Shown: piece after piece, positions 55,140-63,979 of the stretch
How the letters are laid out: each line of letters begins with the position of its first letter
Position numbering within the stretch: position 1 is the stretch's first letter
Source: Flavobacterium sp. UBA6721
Lineage (GTDB): Bacteria > Bacteroidota > Bacteroidia > Flavobacteriales > Flavobacteriaceae
DNA: 64,000 nt
Assembly: GCA_002454195.1 (NCBI GenBank)
Contig: DKIJ01000026.1
Location: 3,865-67,864, forward strand
Direction: 5' to 3'
Notes under the pieces: model-generated
Told to the model about the DNA's origin: nothing
What the model saw: only the letters and a program-made list of their open reading frames with translations
Database searches by the model: none
Made by a program: the position numbers and the translations under genes

Positions 55140-56225
55140 TTATTTTCCTTTTATAGAAGCTTCAACATTTCTTTCTATCACGTGACCTGGACGAGACCAT
55201 TTTGGCTTCTCATCAAGTGGAGCAAATTGAGAATCTTCTGCTTCAACTGTTTTTGGCTGAGATACTTTTGTGAATGGTTTTTGAGGAATCAGTCCTAACA
55301 TTTCAAACATCTTCATATCTTCATTAACATCTGGGTTTGGAGTAGTTAAAAGTTTATCACCTGCAAAAATGGAATTGGCTCCCGCAAAGAAACACATAGC
55401 TTGTCCTTCACGACTCATGTTAGTTCTTCCTGCCGAAAGACGAACTTGAGTTTCTGGCATTACGATACGAGTCGTTGCAACCATGCGTATCATTTCCCAA
55501 ATTTCAACTGGTTTTTCTTCTTCCATTGGTGTTCCTTCAACAGCAACTAATGCATTGATAGGTACTGATTCTGGTTGTGGGTTTAAAGTTGAAAGCGCTA
55601 CTAGCATACCTGCGCGGTCTTCGATTCTTTCTCCCATTCCAATAATACCTCCACTACAAACCGTTACATTCGTTTTACGAACATTGTCAATTGTTTCTAA
55701 ACGATCTTCAAATCCTCTTGTCGAAATAACTTCTTTATAATATTCCTCAGACGTATCTAAGTTGTGGTTGTATGCATATAATCCTGCTTCGGCCAAACGA
55801 TGCGCTTGGTTTTCCGTTAGCATACCTAGTGTACAACAAACTTCCATGTCCAATTTGTTAATGGTACGAACCATTTCTAGAACTTGATCAAATTCTGGTC
55901 CGTCTTTAACGTTTCTCCATGCAGCCCCCATACATACACGTGAAGAACCTGATTCTTTAGCGCGCAAAGCTTGTGCTTTTACTTGATTAACAGACATTAA
56001 ATCGTTTCCTTCAACACCTGTGTGATAGCGTGCTGCCTGTGGGCAATACCCGCAATCTTCTGGACAACCTCCTGTTTTAATAGATAATAAAGTAGATACC
56101 TGAACCACATTTGGGTCATGGTGTTCTCTATGGATAGAAGCTGCTTCGTAAAGCAAATCCATCATTGGTTTATTATATATCGCAATAATCTCTTCTTTTG
56201 TCCAATTGTGTTTTGTAATACTCAT
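55140..56225 (-). CDS. bioB: Biotin synthase
   Basis: Radical SAM enzyme that inserts sulfur into dethiobiotin. The 361 residues include the [4Fe-4S]-binding CPEDCGYC (Cys54, Cys58, Cys61), CCTLGMLTENQA, CSGGIIGMGE and the RLSAGRTNMSREGQ segment with the Arg ligand of the second cluster. A C-terminal tail (about 330-361) is charged. It has its own promoter with ideal spacing and sits apart from bioD/bioA/bioF. Confidence 0.97.
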   Translation of the reverse strand: MSITKHNWTKEEIIAIYNKPMMDLLYEAASIHREHHDPNVVQVSTLLSIKTGGCPEDCGYCPQAARYHTGVEGNDLMSVNQVKAQALRAKESGSSRVCMGAAWRNVKDGPEFDQVLEMVRTINKLDMEVCCTLGMLTENQAHRLAEAGLYAYNHNLDTSEEYYKEVISTRGFEDRLETIDNVRKTNVTVCSGGIIGMGERIEDRAGMLVALSTLNPQPESVPINALVAVEGTPMEEEKPVEIWEMIRMVATTRIVMPETQVRLSAGRTNMSREGQAMCFFAGANSIFAGDKLLTTPNPDVNEDMKMFEMLGLIPQKPFTKVSQPKTVEAEDSQFAPLDEKPKWSRPGHVIERNVEASIKGK

Positions 56226-56247
56226 TGTATTGTGATTTTTGATGGCT

Positions 56248-56277
56248 CAAAAGTAGTTAAAATGTTCAAAACGGCAA
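56248..56277 (-). promoter_or_regulatory. bioB promoter
   Basis: On the minus strand TTG (complement of 56275-56277) is followed after 19 bases by TACTTTTG (complement of 56248-56255), a full match to the Bacteroidota promoter. The leader to the bioB ATG at 56225 is about 18 bases. Confidence 0.65.
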
Positions 56278-56316
56278 TGCAACAGCTGTAAAAACGATTG
56301 GACTTAAAAAAGAAGA

Positions 56317-56754
56317 TTAATCAGTTGAGAATTGATTGTTCCAATAGAGCATTAATAACATGGTTACTATGACAGATGAGGCTAGTCCTTCAAAAAGGAG
56401 AGAAATCGAATAAGCATCTATTGAAGGATTTCCGCCAAAAAGGAAACTTTCTGATAGCGATTGAACAAATGTATCTCCTCCTCGTAAATTGCTATATATT
56501 ACAAGAGCAATTATGCTTAGTACTACACCTATAATTGCGGTAAATAAAGCGGATACAGCATTGGAAACAAATTTTTTCTTTCCTTCGTCAAGGTTTATCT
56601 GGATTGTTCGATTTACACCATAAAAAACAAATAAGATGTTTAGTATTCGTAAATAAAACAAATCAGATAGCTTAAGCATTTCCATCAGTATAAAATAGAT
56701 TCCGATGGTTATAAAAATAATACATCCGTTAGTGATTTCTTTTGTAGATTTCAT
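56317..56754 (-). CDS. Small four-helix membrane protein, paralogue 1
   Basis: A 145-residue protein with about four hydrophobic helices (about 10-25, 31-45, 68-88, 112-135). It aligns over its whole length with the gene directly upstream (145 residues): GIYFILMEMLKL/GIALYFLLMEALHL, FYLRILNILFVFYGVNR/FYLRLFNIIFIYYGVNR, SAVSALFT-type third helix, and SLLFEGLASSVIVT/SLLFEGIVSAVIVT. No recognised family and no charged pore motif. Confidence 0.7.
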   Translation of the reverse strand: MKSTKEITNGCIIFITIGIYFILMEMLKLSDLFYLRILNILFVFYGVNRTIQINLDEGKKKFVSNAVSALFTAIIGVVLSIIALVIYSNLRGGDTFVQSLSESFLFGGNPSIDAYSISLLFEGLASSVIVTMLLMLYWNNQFSTD

Positions 56755-56820
56755 GATACTGTTTTTTATGGATGAATACTAAATAAAATAAAACCCAATC
56801 TACTTTAAATAGGGAACCGT

Positions 56821-57258
56821 TTAGTCCGATGGATATTTCTTTTTCCAGAATAGTAAAAGTGAAAAAGTAACAATAACAGCAGAAACAATTCCTTCAAAGA
56901 GTAAAGAAATGTTATAAGTCATAACAGAAGGGCTTCCTACAAATAACAACGATTCAGAAAGTGTTTTGATATATTCATCTCCACCTTTTGCGTAGATATA
57001 AGCTACTAGTCCTGAAATACTTAAAAATACGCCAGTTAATGAAGTAAATAATGCGGAAATGGCATTGTCTGCAAGGTTCGTTTTTCCTTCAACAAAATTG
57101 GTCTTCAGGCTTCTATTTACACCATAGTAGATAAAAATAATGTTGAATAGTCTTAGGTAGAAAAAATTGGAGAGGTGTAGCGCTTCCATCAACAAGAAAT
57201 AAAGTGCAATACCAATAAAAATAATCACTCCATTATAAAATTCTTTAGGTAGTTTCAT
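56821..57258 (-). CDS. Small four-helix membrane protein, paralogue 2
   Basis: A 145-residue protein that is the twin of the downstream gene, with the same four-helix layout and shared segments FYLRLFNIIFIYYGVNRSLK and SLLFEGIVSAVIVTFSLLLF. The two are separated by 66 bases on the same strand, indicating tandem duplication. The ATG at 57258 is the only sensible start. Function unknown. Confidence 0.7.
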   Translation of the reverse strand: MKLPKEFYNGVIIFIGIALYFLLMEALHLSNFFYLRLFNIIFIYYGVNRSLKTNFVEGKTNLADNAISALFTSLTGVFLSISGLVAYIYAKGGDEYIKTLSESLLFVGSPSVMTYNISLLFEGIVSAVIVTFSLLLFWKKKYPSD

Positions 57259-57370
57259 ACGCTTAATTTTTTAGGGTTAAAAAATAAATGTTTGATAAAC
57301 AAGGTATTGTCTATCGAATTTACGTAAAATATAGGAGTTAATTTAAAAAACGGCCTAGTTTTTTATTTAC

Positions 57371-58303
57371 TTATGAAAGCGCTTTGATGTACTCGAGCGT
57401 TTGAGTTTTGTCTTTTTCGATTTGCTCTTTCAAAAGTGTTAGTGAGTCAAATTTTTGCTCTGCACGAATATGTTTAAGAATGGAAACACTAATGTTTTGG
57501 TTATATAAATCGGCATCAAAATTTAAAAAATGTATTTCAACTGATAGATTTTCGCCTCCTACTGTTGGATTATGGCCTATATTCATCATTCCAAATACTT
57601 TTTGATTGTCGATTGTGCTTGACACAATATAAACCCCTTTTTGAGGAATAAGTTTGTAATCTTCTTCAATAGAAAGATTAGCAGTTGGGAAACCTATTGA
57701 TTTTCCTAGTTGTTTGCCTTTTATTACGGTTCCAGATAAAAAATAATCATAGCCTAGATATTTGTTAGCCAAAAACATATTTCCTTCATTCAAGGCGTTT
57801 CTGATTTTGGTGGAACTTACCGAAATGTCATTGATTTCTTGGGCAGAAATTTGTTCAACTTCAAAGTCGTATTTTTTACCAAATTCAATAAGGTTATTGA
57901 TGTCGGCAGTTCTATTTCGTCCAAATCGATGGTCGTAACCAATAATAATTTTTTGAATTTTAAATTGCTCTACCAAAACTGTCTTAACAAATTCTTCGGC
58001 AGTTAATCTTGAAAAACTTTCGTCAAAAGGATGTATGACTAAATTTTGAATCCCTAATTGTTCTAGCAAATCAATTTTTTCAGAAATAGTATTTAGTAAT
58101 TTTATTTCTGAACGCTCCTGTAAAATCATTCTTGGATGGGGAAAAAAAGTCAATACTAGACTTTCATAGTTAGTGTCAACCGTTTGTTGAATTAACCTTT
58201 CTAGTATTTTTTTGTGGCCAATATGAACCCCATCAAAAGTTCCCAAAGTAAGAATTGTTTTTTTTGTAGAACTGAAATCTTTTATAGTATGAAAAATCTT
58301 CAA
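57371..58303 (-). CDS. ribF: Bifunctional riboflavin kinase/FAD synthetase
   Basis: Makes FMN and FAD. The 310 residues contain the FAD synthetase domain (about 15-180: TLGTFDGVHIGHKKIL with the HxGH-like motif, IIGYDHRFGRNR) and the riboflavin kinase domain (about 185-305: GTVIKGKQLGKSIGFPTANL, GVYIV, FNFD..AD). The start is the TTG at 58303 (LKIFHTIKDF); the longer reading to 58327 begins inside the -7 box at 58325-58332. Confidence 0.94.
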   Translation of the reverse strand: MKIFHTIKDFSSTKKTILTLGTFDGVHIGHKKILERLIQQTVDTNYESLVLTFFPHPRMILQERSEIKLLNTISEKIDLLEQLGIQNLVIHPFDESFSRLTAEEFVKTVLVEQFKIQKIIIGYDHRFGRNRTADINNLIEFGKKYDFEVEQISAQEINDISVSSTKIRNALNEGNMFLANKYLGYDYFLSGTVIKGKQLGKSIGFPTANLSIEEDYKLIPQKGVYIVSSTIDNQKVFGMMNIGHNPTVGGENLSVEIHFLNFDADLYNQNISVSILKHIRAEQKFDSLTLLKEQIEKDKTQTLEYIKALS

Positions 58304-58324
58304 AGTGATTATTTTATAGTAGTG

Positions 58325-58332
58325 CAAATTTA
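58325..58332 (-). promoter_or_regulatory. ribF promoter, -7 box
   Basis: The minus strand reads TAAATTTG, a full consensus match, about 22 bases upstream of the TTG start at 58303. Confidence 0.6.
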
Positions 58333-58482
58333 TACTATCTAAATCATATTTTAGGCTTAGTGGTTTCTGTTTTTTTATTTGATTTTGGTAGAATTAGTAA
58401 AAAATGGATGTAATTGAGGTAATTGCATAGATATTCATTTGTTAATTAACGATGCTGTTCAATATTTTTGATTGGAATCGCG

Positions 58483-58490
58483 TATTTTTG
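58483..58490 (+). promoter_or_regulatory. -7 box of the metalloprotease gene
   Basis: TATTTTTG matches the consensus 20 bases before the ATG at 58511. A second identical copy lies at 58463-58470, so two start points are possible. Confidence 0.45.
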
Positions 58491-58510
58491 AAACATAAAT
58501 TTAGCAGCTT

Positions 58511-61183
58511 ATGAAAATTAATACTCTATTCGTATTCTTTTTGTTATTTTTCTCCATTGTTAATGCACAAGATAAAAACCCTTGGAAGCGAGTTGATGCT
58601 TCTGCTGTTCAATCTATCGCTAGGCTTTTAGGTAAAGTTGAATCTTCAAACGCTGTTTTATTTCAATTGGATGAAGAACATATAAAATCCAAGCTACAAA
58701 TTATTCATGATACAAAACAGTCTGCTGTAACTGTTATCATTATTCCAAATGCCAAAGGAGAATTTGAAAAATTTTCTATACATGAGAATTCTAATTTTGA
58801 ACCAGAATTGCAGGCTAAATATCCCGATATCCGCTCTTATTCAGGTGTGGGTATTTCTGATCCAACTGCAGTTTTGAATTTTAGTATGTCTTCTTTGGGT
58901 ATCCAAACGATGATAAGTCGAAATGGAAATCAAATGGAGTTTATTGAAAAAGATTCAGAGAATAAAGGTATTTATGTTGTTTTTGATTCGGAAAAAAAGA
59001 TAAAAGAACGTTTGCCTTTTAATTGTTCTACCGTAGATAACTCTGTATCAACTAAGTCAAGTAAGCAAACATCAAAATTAGTTTCAAGTGATCAAAAATT
59101 TAGGACACTTAGATTAGCCTTGTCCTGCACAGGCGAATATGCGGTTTATCATGGTGGAACAGTAAATGCTACTCTTGATGCAATGAATGCTACTATGACT
59201 CGTGTAAATGGGGTTTTTAGTAGAGATTTAGCAGTCAAACTTTTGCTAATTGCAAACAATGATCAAATTATTTATACTAATGCTTCAACTGATCCGTATT
59301 CTAATGCTACAACAGGGGTAGGAAACGAAGATGTTGCTGGTGCTTGGAGTGCTGAATTACAAAGTAATTTAAATACAGTAATTGGCAATTCAAATTATGA
59401 CATAGGGCATTTGTTTGGAGCCACTGGTGGAGGAGGAAACGCTGGATGTATTGGCTGTGTGTGTAATTCAGGTAAAGGAAGCGCATATACGTCACCCTCA
59501 AATAATATACCCAAAGGAGATGCCTTTGATATCGATTTTGTAGCACATGAAATGGGACATCAGTTAGGTGCTAATCATACATTTTCTTATGATATTGAAG
59601 GTACTTCAGCTAATGTTGAGCCTGGAAGTGGTTCTACTATAATGGGTTATGCGGGAATTACAACTGATTATGATGTGGAATTGCGTTCTAGTGATTATTT
59701 TTCATTTGTAAGTATAAGTCAAATACAAACTAATTTAGCTACTAAAACTTGTCCAGTAATTTCAACAATAACGGCTGCGGCACCAACGGTAAATGCTGGT
59801 TCGGATTACACGATTCCTAAATCGACCCCATTTGTTTTAAAAGGCACTGCTAGAAATGTAGCTACGGATAGTTTTGTTTGGGAACAAAATGACCCAGCAA
59901 CTTCTGCTAGTGGCGATTTAAGTTTGGCTGTTAGTACTAAAACAAATGGTCCGCTTTTTAGATCTTTTCCGCCGGTGAGCACAGCTGTTCGTTATATGCC
60001 AAGCTTTGAAAATGTTTTGGCAGGTAGGTTGACTAGTAAATGGGAATCTGTTTCATCTGTTGGTCGTACATTACATTTTGTGTTAACAGCTAGAGATAAT
60101 GCTGCTGAAGGATTGGCTCAAACAGTTTCTGATGAAATGGTTGTAACGGTAAACGCAAACACAGGTCCATTTGAAGTTACCTCTCAAAATACCGAGAATT
60201 TAAGTTGGTTTCAAGATGCTGAACAAACAATTACATGGAATGTAAATGGAACAAATACTTTGGCTGGAGCTGCTACAGTAAACATCAAGTTATCTACCGA
60301 CAACGGGCTTACATTTCCAATTACTTTAGCTACCGCTGTTCCAAATGATGGTAATGAGGTGATAGTAGTTCCAAATGTTTCTTCGAAATTTTGTAGAGTT
60401 TTAATAGAACCAACGGATAATATTTTTTATGCTGTAAATAGTACCACTTTCGCTATTGGTTATATTGTGGAATCGAGTTGTCAAACTTTTAATTTTGCTA
60501 CCCCTTATGAAATACTTGAACAAAGTAATTTTGATACTACAAGAGTAATTTCATTTCCGGCATCTTCATCATCTGTTGCTGATGTAAATCTTAATTTAGA
60601 GATTACACATACTTATTTTTCAGATATTCAAATGGATTTAGTAAGTCCACAAGGGACAGTTGTTAAGTTATTGTACAATGCCTGTGGAGATAGTAATGGT
60701 AAGTTGAGATTGGTATTTGACGATTTAGGTGAGAGTTTGTCTTGTTCGAATACTTCTTTACAAGCTGTTGCTCCAGATGGTGTTTTAGGTGATTTTAATG
60801 GCGAAAATCCTCAAGGAAATTGGACGTTGCGTATGCGAGATATGTTTACCAATGATACAGGAGTTTTGAATTCGGCATCGATTAGTATTTGTACGCAGGA
60901 TTATAAGTTGATTCCGTATGGAGATGCTTCCAGTGATTTGATAGTTAGTTCTACTTCTAATGATGGTAATTTTAATGTTCAATATATCAGTAATTCAACT
61001 AGTAAAGAACTAGAAGTTATGGTTTTTGATATGGTTGGTAAAAGACTTTTTACTGAGAAATATGTAAACAATGGTGGTTTTAATCAAAATATACAAATGT
61101 CTCAAAAGCCACATTCAGGGGTGTATTTAGTGGTGTTTGTAGATGGTTCTATTAAAAAATCGACTAAGATTATTATTAAATAA
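58511..61183 (+). CDS. T9SS-exported reprolysin-type metalloprotease
   Basis: An 890-residue exported protein (signal KINTLFVFFLLFFSIVNAQ). A propeptide (about 20-190) is followed by the zinc protease domain with HEMGHQLGANH (His346, Glu347, His350, His356) and a downstream Met turn (IMGYAG). A PKD-like linker region precedes a proprotein-convertase P domain (about 660-800, ITHTYFSDIQMDLVSPQGTV; GDFNGENPQGNWTLRMRD). The C-terminus (KELEVMVFDMVGKRLF ... KSTKIIIK) is a type A T9SS sorting domain. It is closed by a terminator shared with pth. Confidence 0.9.
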   Translation: MKINTLFVFFLLFFSIVNAQDKNPWKRVDASAVQSIARLLGKVESSNAVLFQLDEEHIKSKLQIIHDTKQSAVTVIIIPNAKGEFEKFSIHENSNFEPELQAKYPDIRSYSGVGISDPTAVLNFSMSSLGIQTMISRNGNQMEFIEKDSENKGIYVVFDSEKKIKERLPFNCSTVDNSVSTKSSKQTSKLVSSDQKFRTLRLALSCTGEYAVYHGGTVNATLDAMNATMTRVNGVFSRDLAVKLLLIANNDQIIYTNASTDPYSNATTGVGNEDVAGAWSAELQSNLNTVIGNSNYDIGHLFGATGGGGNAGCIGCVCNSGKGSAYTSPSNNIPKGDAFDIDFVAHEMGHQLGANHTFSYDIEGTSANVEPGSGSTIMGYAGITTDYDVELRSSDYFSFVSISQIQTNLATKTCPVISTITAAAPTVNAGSDYTIPKSTPFVLKGTARNVATDSFVWEQNDPATSASGDLSLAVSTKTNGPLFRSFPPVSTAVRYMPSFENVLAGRLTSKWESVSSVGRTLHFVLTARDNAAEGLAQTVSDEMVVTVNANTGPFEVTSQNTENLSWFQDAEQTITWNVNGTNTLAGAATVNIKLSTDNGLTFPITLATAVPNDGNEVIVVPNVSSKFCRVLIEPTDNIFYAVNSTTFAIGYIVESSCQTFNFATPYEILEQSNFDTTRVISFPASSSSVADVNLNLEITHTYFSDIQMDLVSPQGTVVKLLYNACGDSNGKLRLVFDDLGESLSCSNTSLQAVAPDGVLGDFNGENPQGNWTLRMRDMFTNDTGVLNSASISICTQDYKLIPYGDASSDLIVSSTSNDGNFNVQYISNSTSKELEVMVFDMVGKRLFTEKYVNNGGFNQNIQMSQKPHSGVYLVVFVDGSIKKSTKIIIK

Positions 61184-61200
61184 TGTGTTATGAATCAATG

Positions 61201-61233
61201 AAAAAGGCGAGTGTTTGTTCTCGCCTTTTTTTA
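61201..61233. terminator. Bidirectional terminator between the metalloprotease gene and pth
   Basis: GGCGAG (61206-61211) pairs with CTCGCC (61220-61225), flanked by A- and T-runs that allow termination from both sides. The pth stop codon (61231-61233) lies in the T-run. Confidence 0.85.
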
Positions 61234-61857
61234 TTTACCATTAAATGTTGTCATTGTGTTTTCTAGTCCAGCTGTTCCAAATGATTTTATCACTTCTGAA
61301 GCTATTTCTAATCGTTCTGGAAGGGCTTCATTTTCGGCAGAGTTCCATTCGCCTAAAACATAATCTACTTGTTTTCCTTTTTTGAATTCATCGCTAATAC
61401 CAAATCGGAAACGAGTGTATTGATTGGTGTTTAGTACCAGGTTAATATTTTTAAGTCCGTTATGTCCACCGTCGCTGCCTTTAGGCTTGATTCGTATGGT
61501 ACCAAAGGGTAAATTCAAATCATCAGTAATTACGAATACGTTTTCCAATGGGATGTTTTCTTTTTCCATCCAATATTGAACCGCTTTACCGCTTAAATTC
61601 ATGTAGGTATTGGGTTTTAATAAAAAAAAGCTTCTTCCTTTGAATTTGTATTCGGCGAGTGAACCCAATTTTACGGTTTGGAAATCAAGATTTTCTTTTT
61701 TGGCTAAATAATCCAATACTTTAAAACCAATGTTGTGACGTGTATTTACATATTCGGCTCCGATATTTCCTAAGCCTACAATTAAAAATTTCTTCATATT
61801 AGTTGTGTTGTTCTCTGTTTTTGTTTTTGAAAACAGCTTTTTGAACCAGTTTTTCAT
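61231..61857 (-). CDS. pth: Peptidyl-tRNA hydrolase
   Basis: Releases peptides from peptidyl-tRNA dropped by ribosomes. The 208-residue reading begins MKNWFKKLFSKTK; from Met21 (61797) it has the canonical 188-residue Pth: MKKFLIVGLGNIGAEYVNTR followed by HNIGF (catalytic His41), LLKPNTYMNLSGKAV, DDLNLPFG and KGSDGGHNGLKN. A -7 box ends 5 bases before 61857, so the long form would be leaderless and the 61797 start would have a leader of about 60 bases. The sequence does not decide between them. Confidence 0.9.
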   Translation of the reverse strand: MKNWFKKLFSKTKTENNTTNMKKFLIVGLGNIGAEYVNTRHNIGFKVLDYLAKKENLDFQTVKLGSLAEYKFKGRSFFLLKPNTYMNLSGKAVQYWMEKENIPLENVFVITDDLNLPFGTIRIKPKGSDGGHNGLKNINLVLNTNQYTRFRFGISDEFKKGKQVDYVLGEWNSAENEALPERLEIASEVIKSFGTAGLENTMTTFNGK

Positions 61858-61861
61858 TTTG

Positions 61862-61869
61862 CAAAAATA
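61862..61869 (-). promoter_or_regulatory. pth promoter, -7 box
   Basis: The minus strand reads TATTTTTG, a full consensus match, ending 4 bases before the ATG at 61857. Confidence 0.5.
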
Positions 61870-61951
61870 GTTTTTTTGAAGTTTCTAAGTTTCAGAGTTG
61901 CTAATTTTTTGAGTTTTCTGATTATTATTGACAAATACAAAACTATAAAAC

Positions 61952-62040
61952 CCAAATTAGCCCCGATAGAGCCGCTATCCTCGTAACGAAGTGGAGAGAT
62001 ATAGGCGATAGCGGGAATCTTGTTTGCTGGTAATCCTTGT
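61952..62040 (+). ncRNA. Candidate flavo-1-like structured RNA
   Basis: The plus strand contains AGCCCCGATAGAGCCGCTAT (about 61957-61976), then a small CTCGT-aa-CGAAG-like turn and GGCGATAGCGGGAATC (about 62003-62018). CCGCTATC pairs with GATAGCGG over 8 bases. The CCCCGATAGA...GATAGCGGGA pattern resembles, from memory, the flavo-1 RNA motif of Flavobacteria. No convincing promoter was found. The antisense frame over it is short and has no family, so coding is unlikely. Confidence 0.5.
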
Positions 62041-62055
62041 CTTTCGCTTTTAATC

Positions 62056-62087
62056 AAAAAAAAAGCACCAGTTGGATAACTGATGCT
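62056..62087 (-). terminator. Terminator downstream of rplY
   Basis: On the minus strand AGCATCAGTT and AACTGGTGCT (complement of 62064-62087) form a 10-bp stem with one G-T pair, followed by a run of T (complement of 62056-62063). Confidence 0.88.
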
Positions 62088-62109
62088 TTTAAGTATGATT
62101 GAAAAAAGA

Positions 62110-62721
62110 TTATTTTTTCTTTCCTTTTGCAGGTGCTTTTGCTGCTTTTGCTGCTTCTTGAGCTGCTTTCATAGCTGCACGAGACATCTTCACTTGGCAG
62201 ATAACTGTGTTGTCTGGGTGCATGATTTTGAAGTCTGGTGTAGGTACTTTAGTAACATATAATTTGTTACCCATGTCAAGAGGAGTGATGTCAGCTTCCA
62301 CAAAATCAGGAAGATTTTTAGGTAAAGCTTTAACTTTTAATTTACGGTTGTTGATACGTAAATCTCCTCCGGCCATAACTCCTTTAGAGTTACCAGTGAT
62401 TTTAACAGGAACTTCGATAGTGATTTCTTTATTATCAAATAATTGAAAGAAGTCAATGTGTAAGATTTTGTCAGAAACTGGGTGAACTTGAATGTCTTGT
62501 AAGATAGCATTGAAAGTTTTACCGTTTCCAAGGTCGATCACAACTGTGTGAGCGTTTGGAGTGTAAACCAAGTTTTTGAATGCTTTTTCTTCTGCTGAAA
62601 AATGAACTGGTTGATCTCCTCCGTATAACACGCAAGGAACCGCTCCAGCATTACGTAAGGCTTTAGTAGCAACTTTGCCCACGCTTTCTCTTTCTGATCC
62701 TTTAATTGTAATCGATTTCAT
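62110..62721 (-). CDS. rplY: 50S ribosomal protein bL25 (long CTC form)
   Basis: 5S rRNA-binding protein of the large subunit. The 203 residues have the N-terminal L25 domain ([40 protein letters not shown]), the C-terminal TL5/CTC beta domain ([30 protein letters not shown]) and an Ala/Lys-rich tail. It lies 31 bases after prs on the same strand, forming a prs-rplY operon closed by a terminator. Confidence 0.95.
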   Translation of the reverse strand: MKSITIKGSERESVGKVATKALRNAGAVPCVLYGGDQPVHFSAEEKAFKNLVYTPNAHTVVIDLGNGKTFNAILQDIQVHPVSDKILHIDFFQLFDNKEITIEVPVKITGNSKGVMAGGDLRINNRKLKVKALPKNLPDFVEADITPLDMGNKLYVTKVPTPDFKIMHPDNTVICQVKMSRAAMKAAQEAAKAAKAPAKGKKK

Positions 62722-62752
62722 TTTAAATATTTATAGTTATTAATACTCTTTT

Positions 62753-63694
62753 TTACATGATAAATTTTCCACTGATGGAATTGTTATTTTGTACCATGTG
62801 CATCACTTCTGCAAAAAGTGGAGCGCAACTTACCACTCTGATTTTTTTAGATTCTTTCTTTAAAGGAATAGAATCAGTAACAATTAACTCGCTAAGTTTT
62901 GATTCTTCAATTCTTTCATAAGCATTACCAGATAATATGGCGTGTGTGCAAATCGCTCTTACGCTTAGCGCACCTCTTTCGATCATTAAATCGGCAGCTT
63001 TTGCAAGTGTTCCTCCCGTATCAATCATGTCATCAACCAAGATAACATTACGACCTTTTACTTCCCCAATTAGTTCCATAGTGTCGATAACGTTCGCTTG
63101 CTTTCTTTGTTTGTAGCAAATCACAACATCAGATGCTAAGAATTTTGAGTAAGCATAAGCTCTCTTTGAACCACCCATATCTGGAGAAGCAATAGTCAGG
63201 TTGTCTAACTTTAAGCTTTCTACATAAGGCAAGAAAATAGTTGAAGCAAATAAATGATCTACTGGTTTTTCAAAGAATCCCTGGATTTGATCAGCATGTA
63301 AATCCATGGTCATAATTCTAGTTGCACCAGCAGCTTCAAGCATTTTAGCAATTAATTTTGCTCCAATTGGTACTCTAGGTTTGTCTTTTCTGTCTTGTCT
63401 AGCCCAACCAAAGTATGGCATTACAGCGGTAATGTGTCTTGCTGATGCACGTTTCGCAGCATCAATCATCAACAATAACTCCATTAAGTTTTCGGTGCTC
63501 GGAAATGTAGATCCAATAAGAAAAACGCGTAATCCTCTTATTGATTCTTCAAATGATGGTTGGAATTCACCATCACTATAATGTGATAAAGAAACTTTCC
63601 CTAGCGGTATTCCGTATGCTTCGGATATCTTTTCTGCTAGATAGACACTTTTTGAACAAGCAAAAATTTTAGCTTCTGGTTCTCTTTGTGACAT
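62753..63694 (-). CDS. prs: Ribose-phosphate pyrophosphokinase
   Basis: Makes PRPP from ribose-5-phosphate and ATP. The 313 residues match class I enzymes: KVSLSHYSDGEFQPSFEESI, MPYFGWARQDRKDKPRVPIG, the MDLHADQIQGFF segment and the PRPP-binding loop VILVDDMIDTGGTL. It is first in the operon with rplY and has a -7 box about 120 bases upstream. Confidence 0.96.
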   Translation of the reverse strand: MSQREPEAKIFACSKSVYLAEKISEAYGIPLGKVSLSHYSDGEFQPSFEESIRGLRVFLIGSTFPSTENLMELLLMIDAAKRASARHITAVMPYFGWARQDRKDKPRVPIGAKLIAKMLEAAGATRIMTMDLHADQIQGFFEKPVDHLFASTIFLPYVESLKLDNLTIASPDMGGSKRAYAYSKFLASDVVICYKQRKQANVIDTMELIGEVKGRNVILVDDMIDTGGTLAKAADLMIERGALSVRAICTHAILSGNAYERIEESKLSELIVTDSIPLKKESKKIRVVSCAPLFAEVMHMVQNNNSISGKFIM

Positions 63695-63815
63695 TTGATT
63701 TGTTGTTTTTACTCCGATTTGTTTTGTGTTTTTTAATTTCGATTTTTTTTCAAAGCTAAAAAACCTGTAAATATCTCGGATGTAGTGAGTTAGTATATGC
63801 TGTTTTAACGAGCTG

Positions 63816-63823
63816 CAAATTTA
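63816..63823 (-). promoter_or_regulatory. prs-rplY promoter, -7 box
   Basis: The minus strand reads TAAATTTG, a full match. The leader to the prs ATG at 63694 is about 115 bases, longer than most in the window. Confidence 0.55.
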
Positions 63824-63863
63824 GAAAATTAATTTGACTGTGAAAGTAAAATTTCCATTAATT

Positions 63864-63897
63864 TTGTTAGAAACTTTAATATTATTTTTTACATTTG
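63864..63897 (+). promoter_or_regulatory. tRNA-Leu promoter
   Basis: TTG (63864-63866) and TACATTTG (63890-63897) are separated by 23 bases, divergent from the prs promoter and 82 bases before the tRNA start. Confidence 0.6.
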
Positions 63898-63979
63898 CAC
63901 CGTCTTAAACGATAAGACTTTTAGAGTTTATTTAAAATCTTATTGACCACTATAGAATAATTCGTTATTCTTAGCCTAT

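Noticed and set aside
55042..56247. Biotin-protein-ligase (BirA) operator at bioB or bioD
   Set aside because: No clear long dyad resembling a BirA site was found near the bioB or bioD promoters; only weak AT-rich symmetry is present.
61854..62057. 67-residue minus-strand frame over the gap between pth and rplY
   Set aside because: It overlaps the structured CCCCGATAGA/GATAGCGGGA element and the -7 box of pth. The translation has no family and the region reads better as RNA or repeat.
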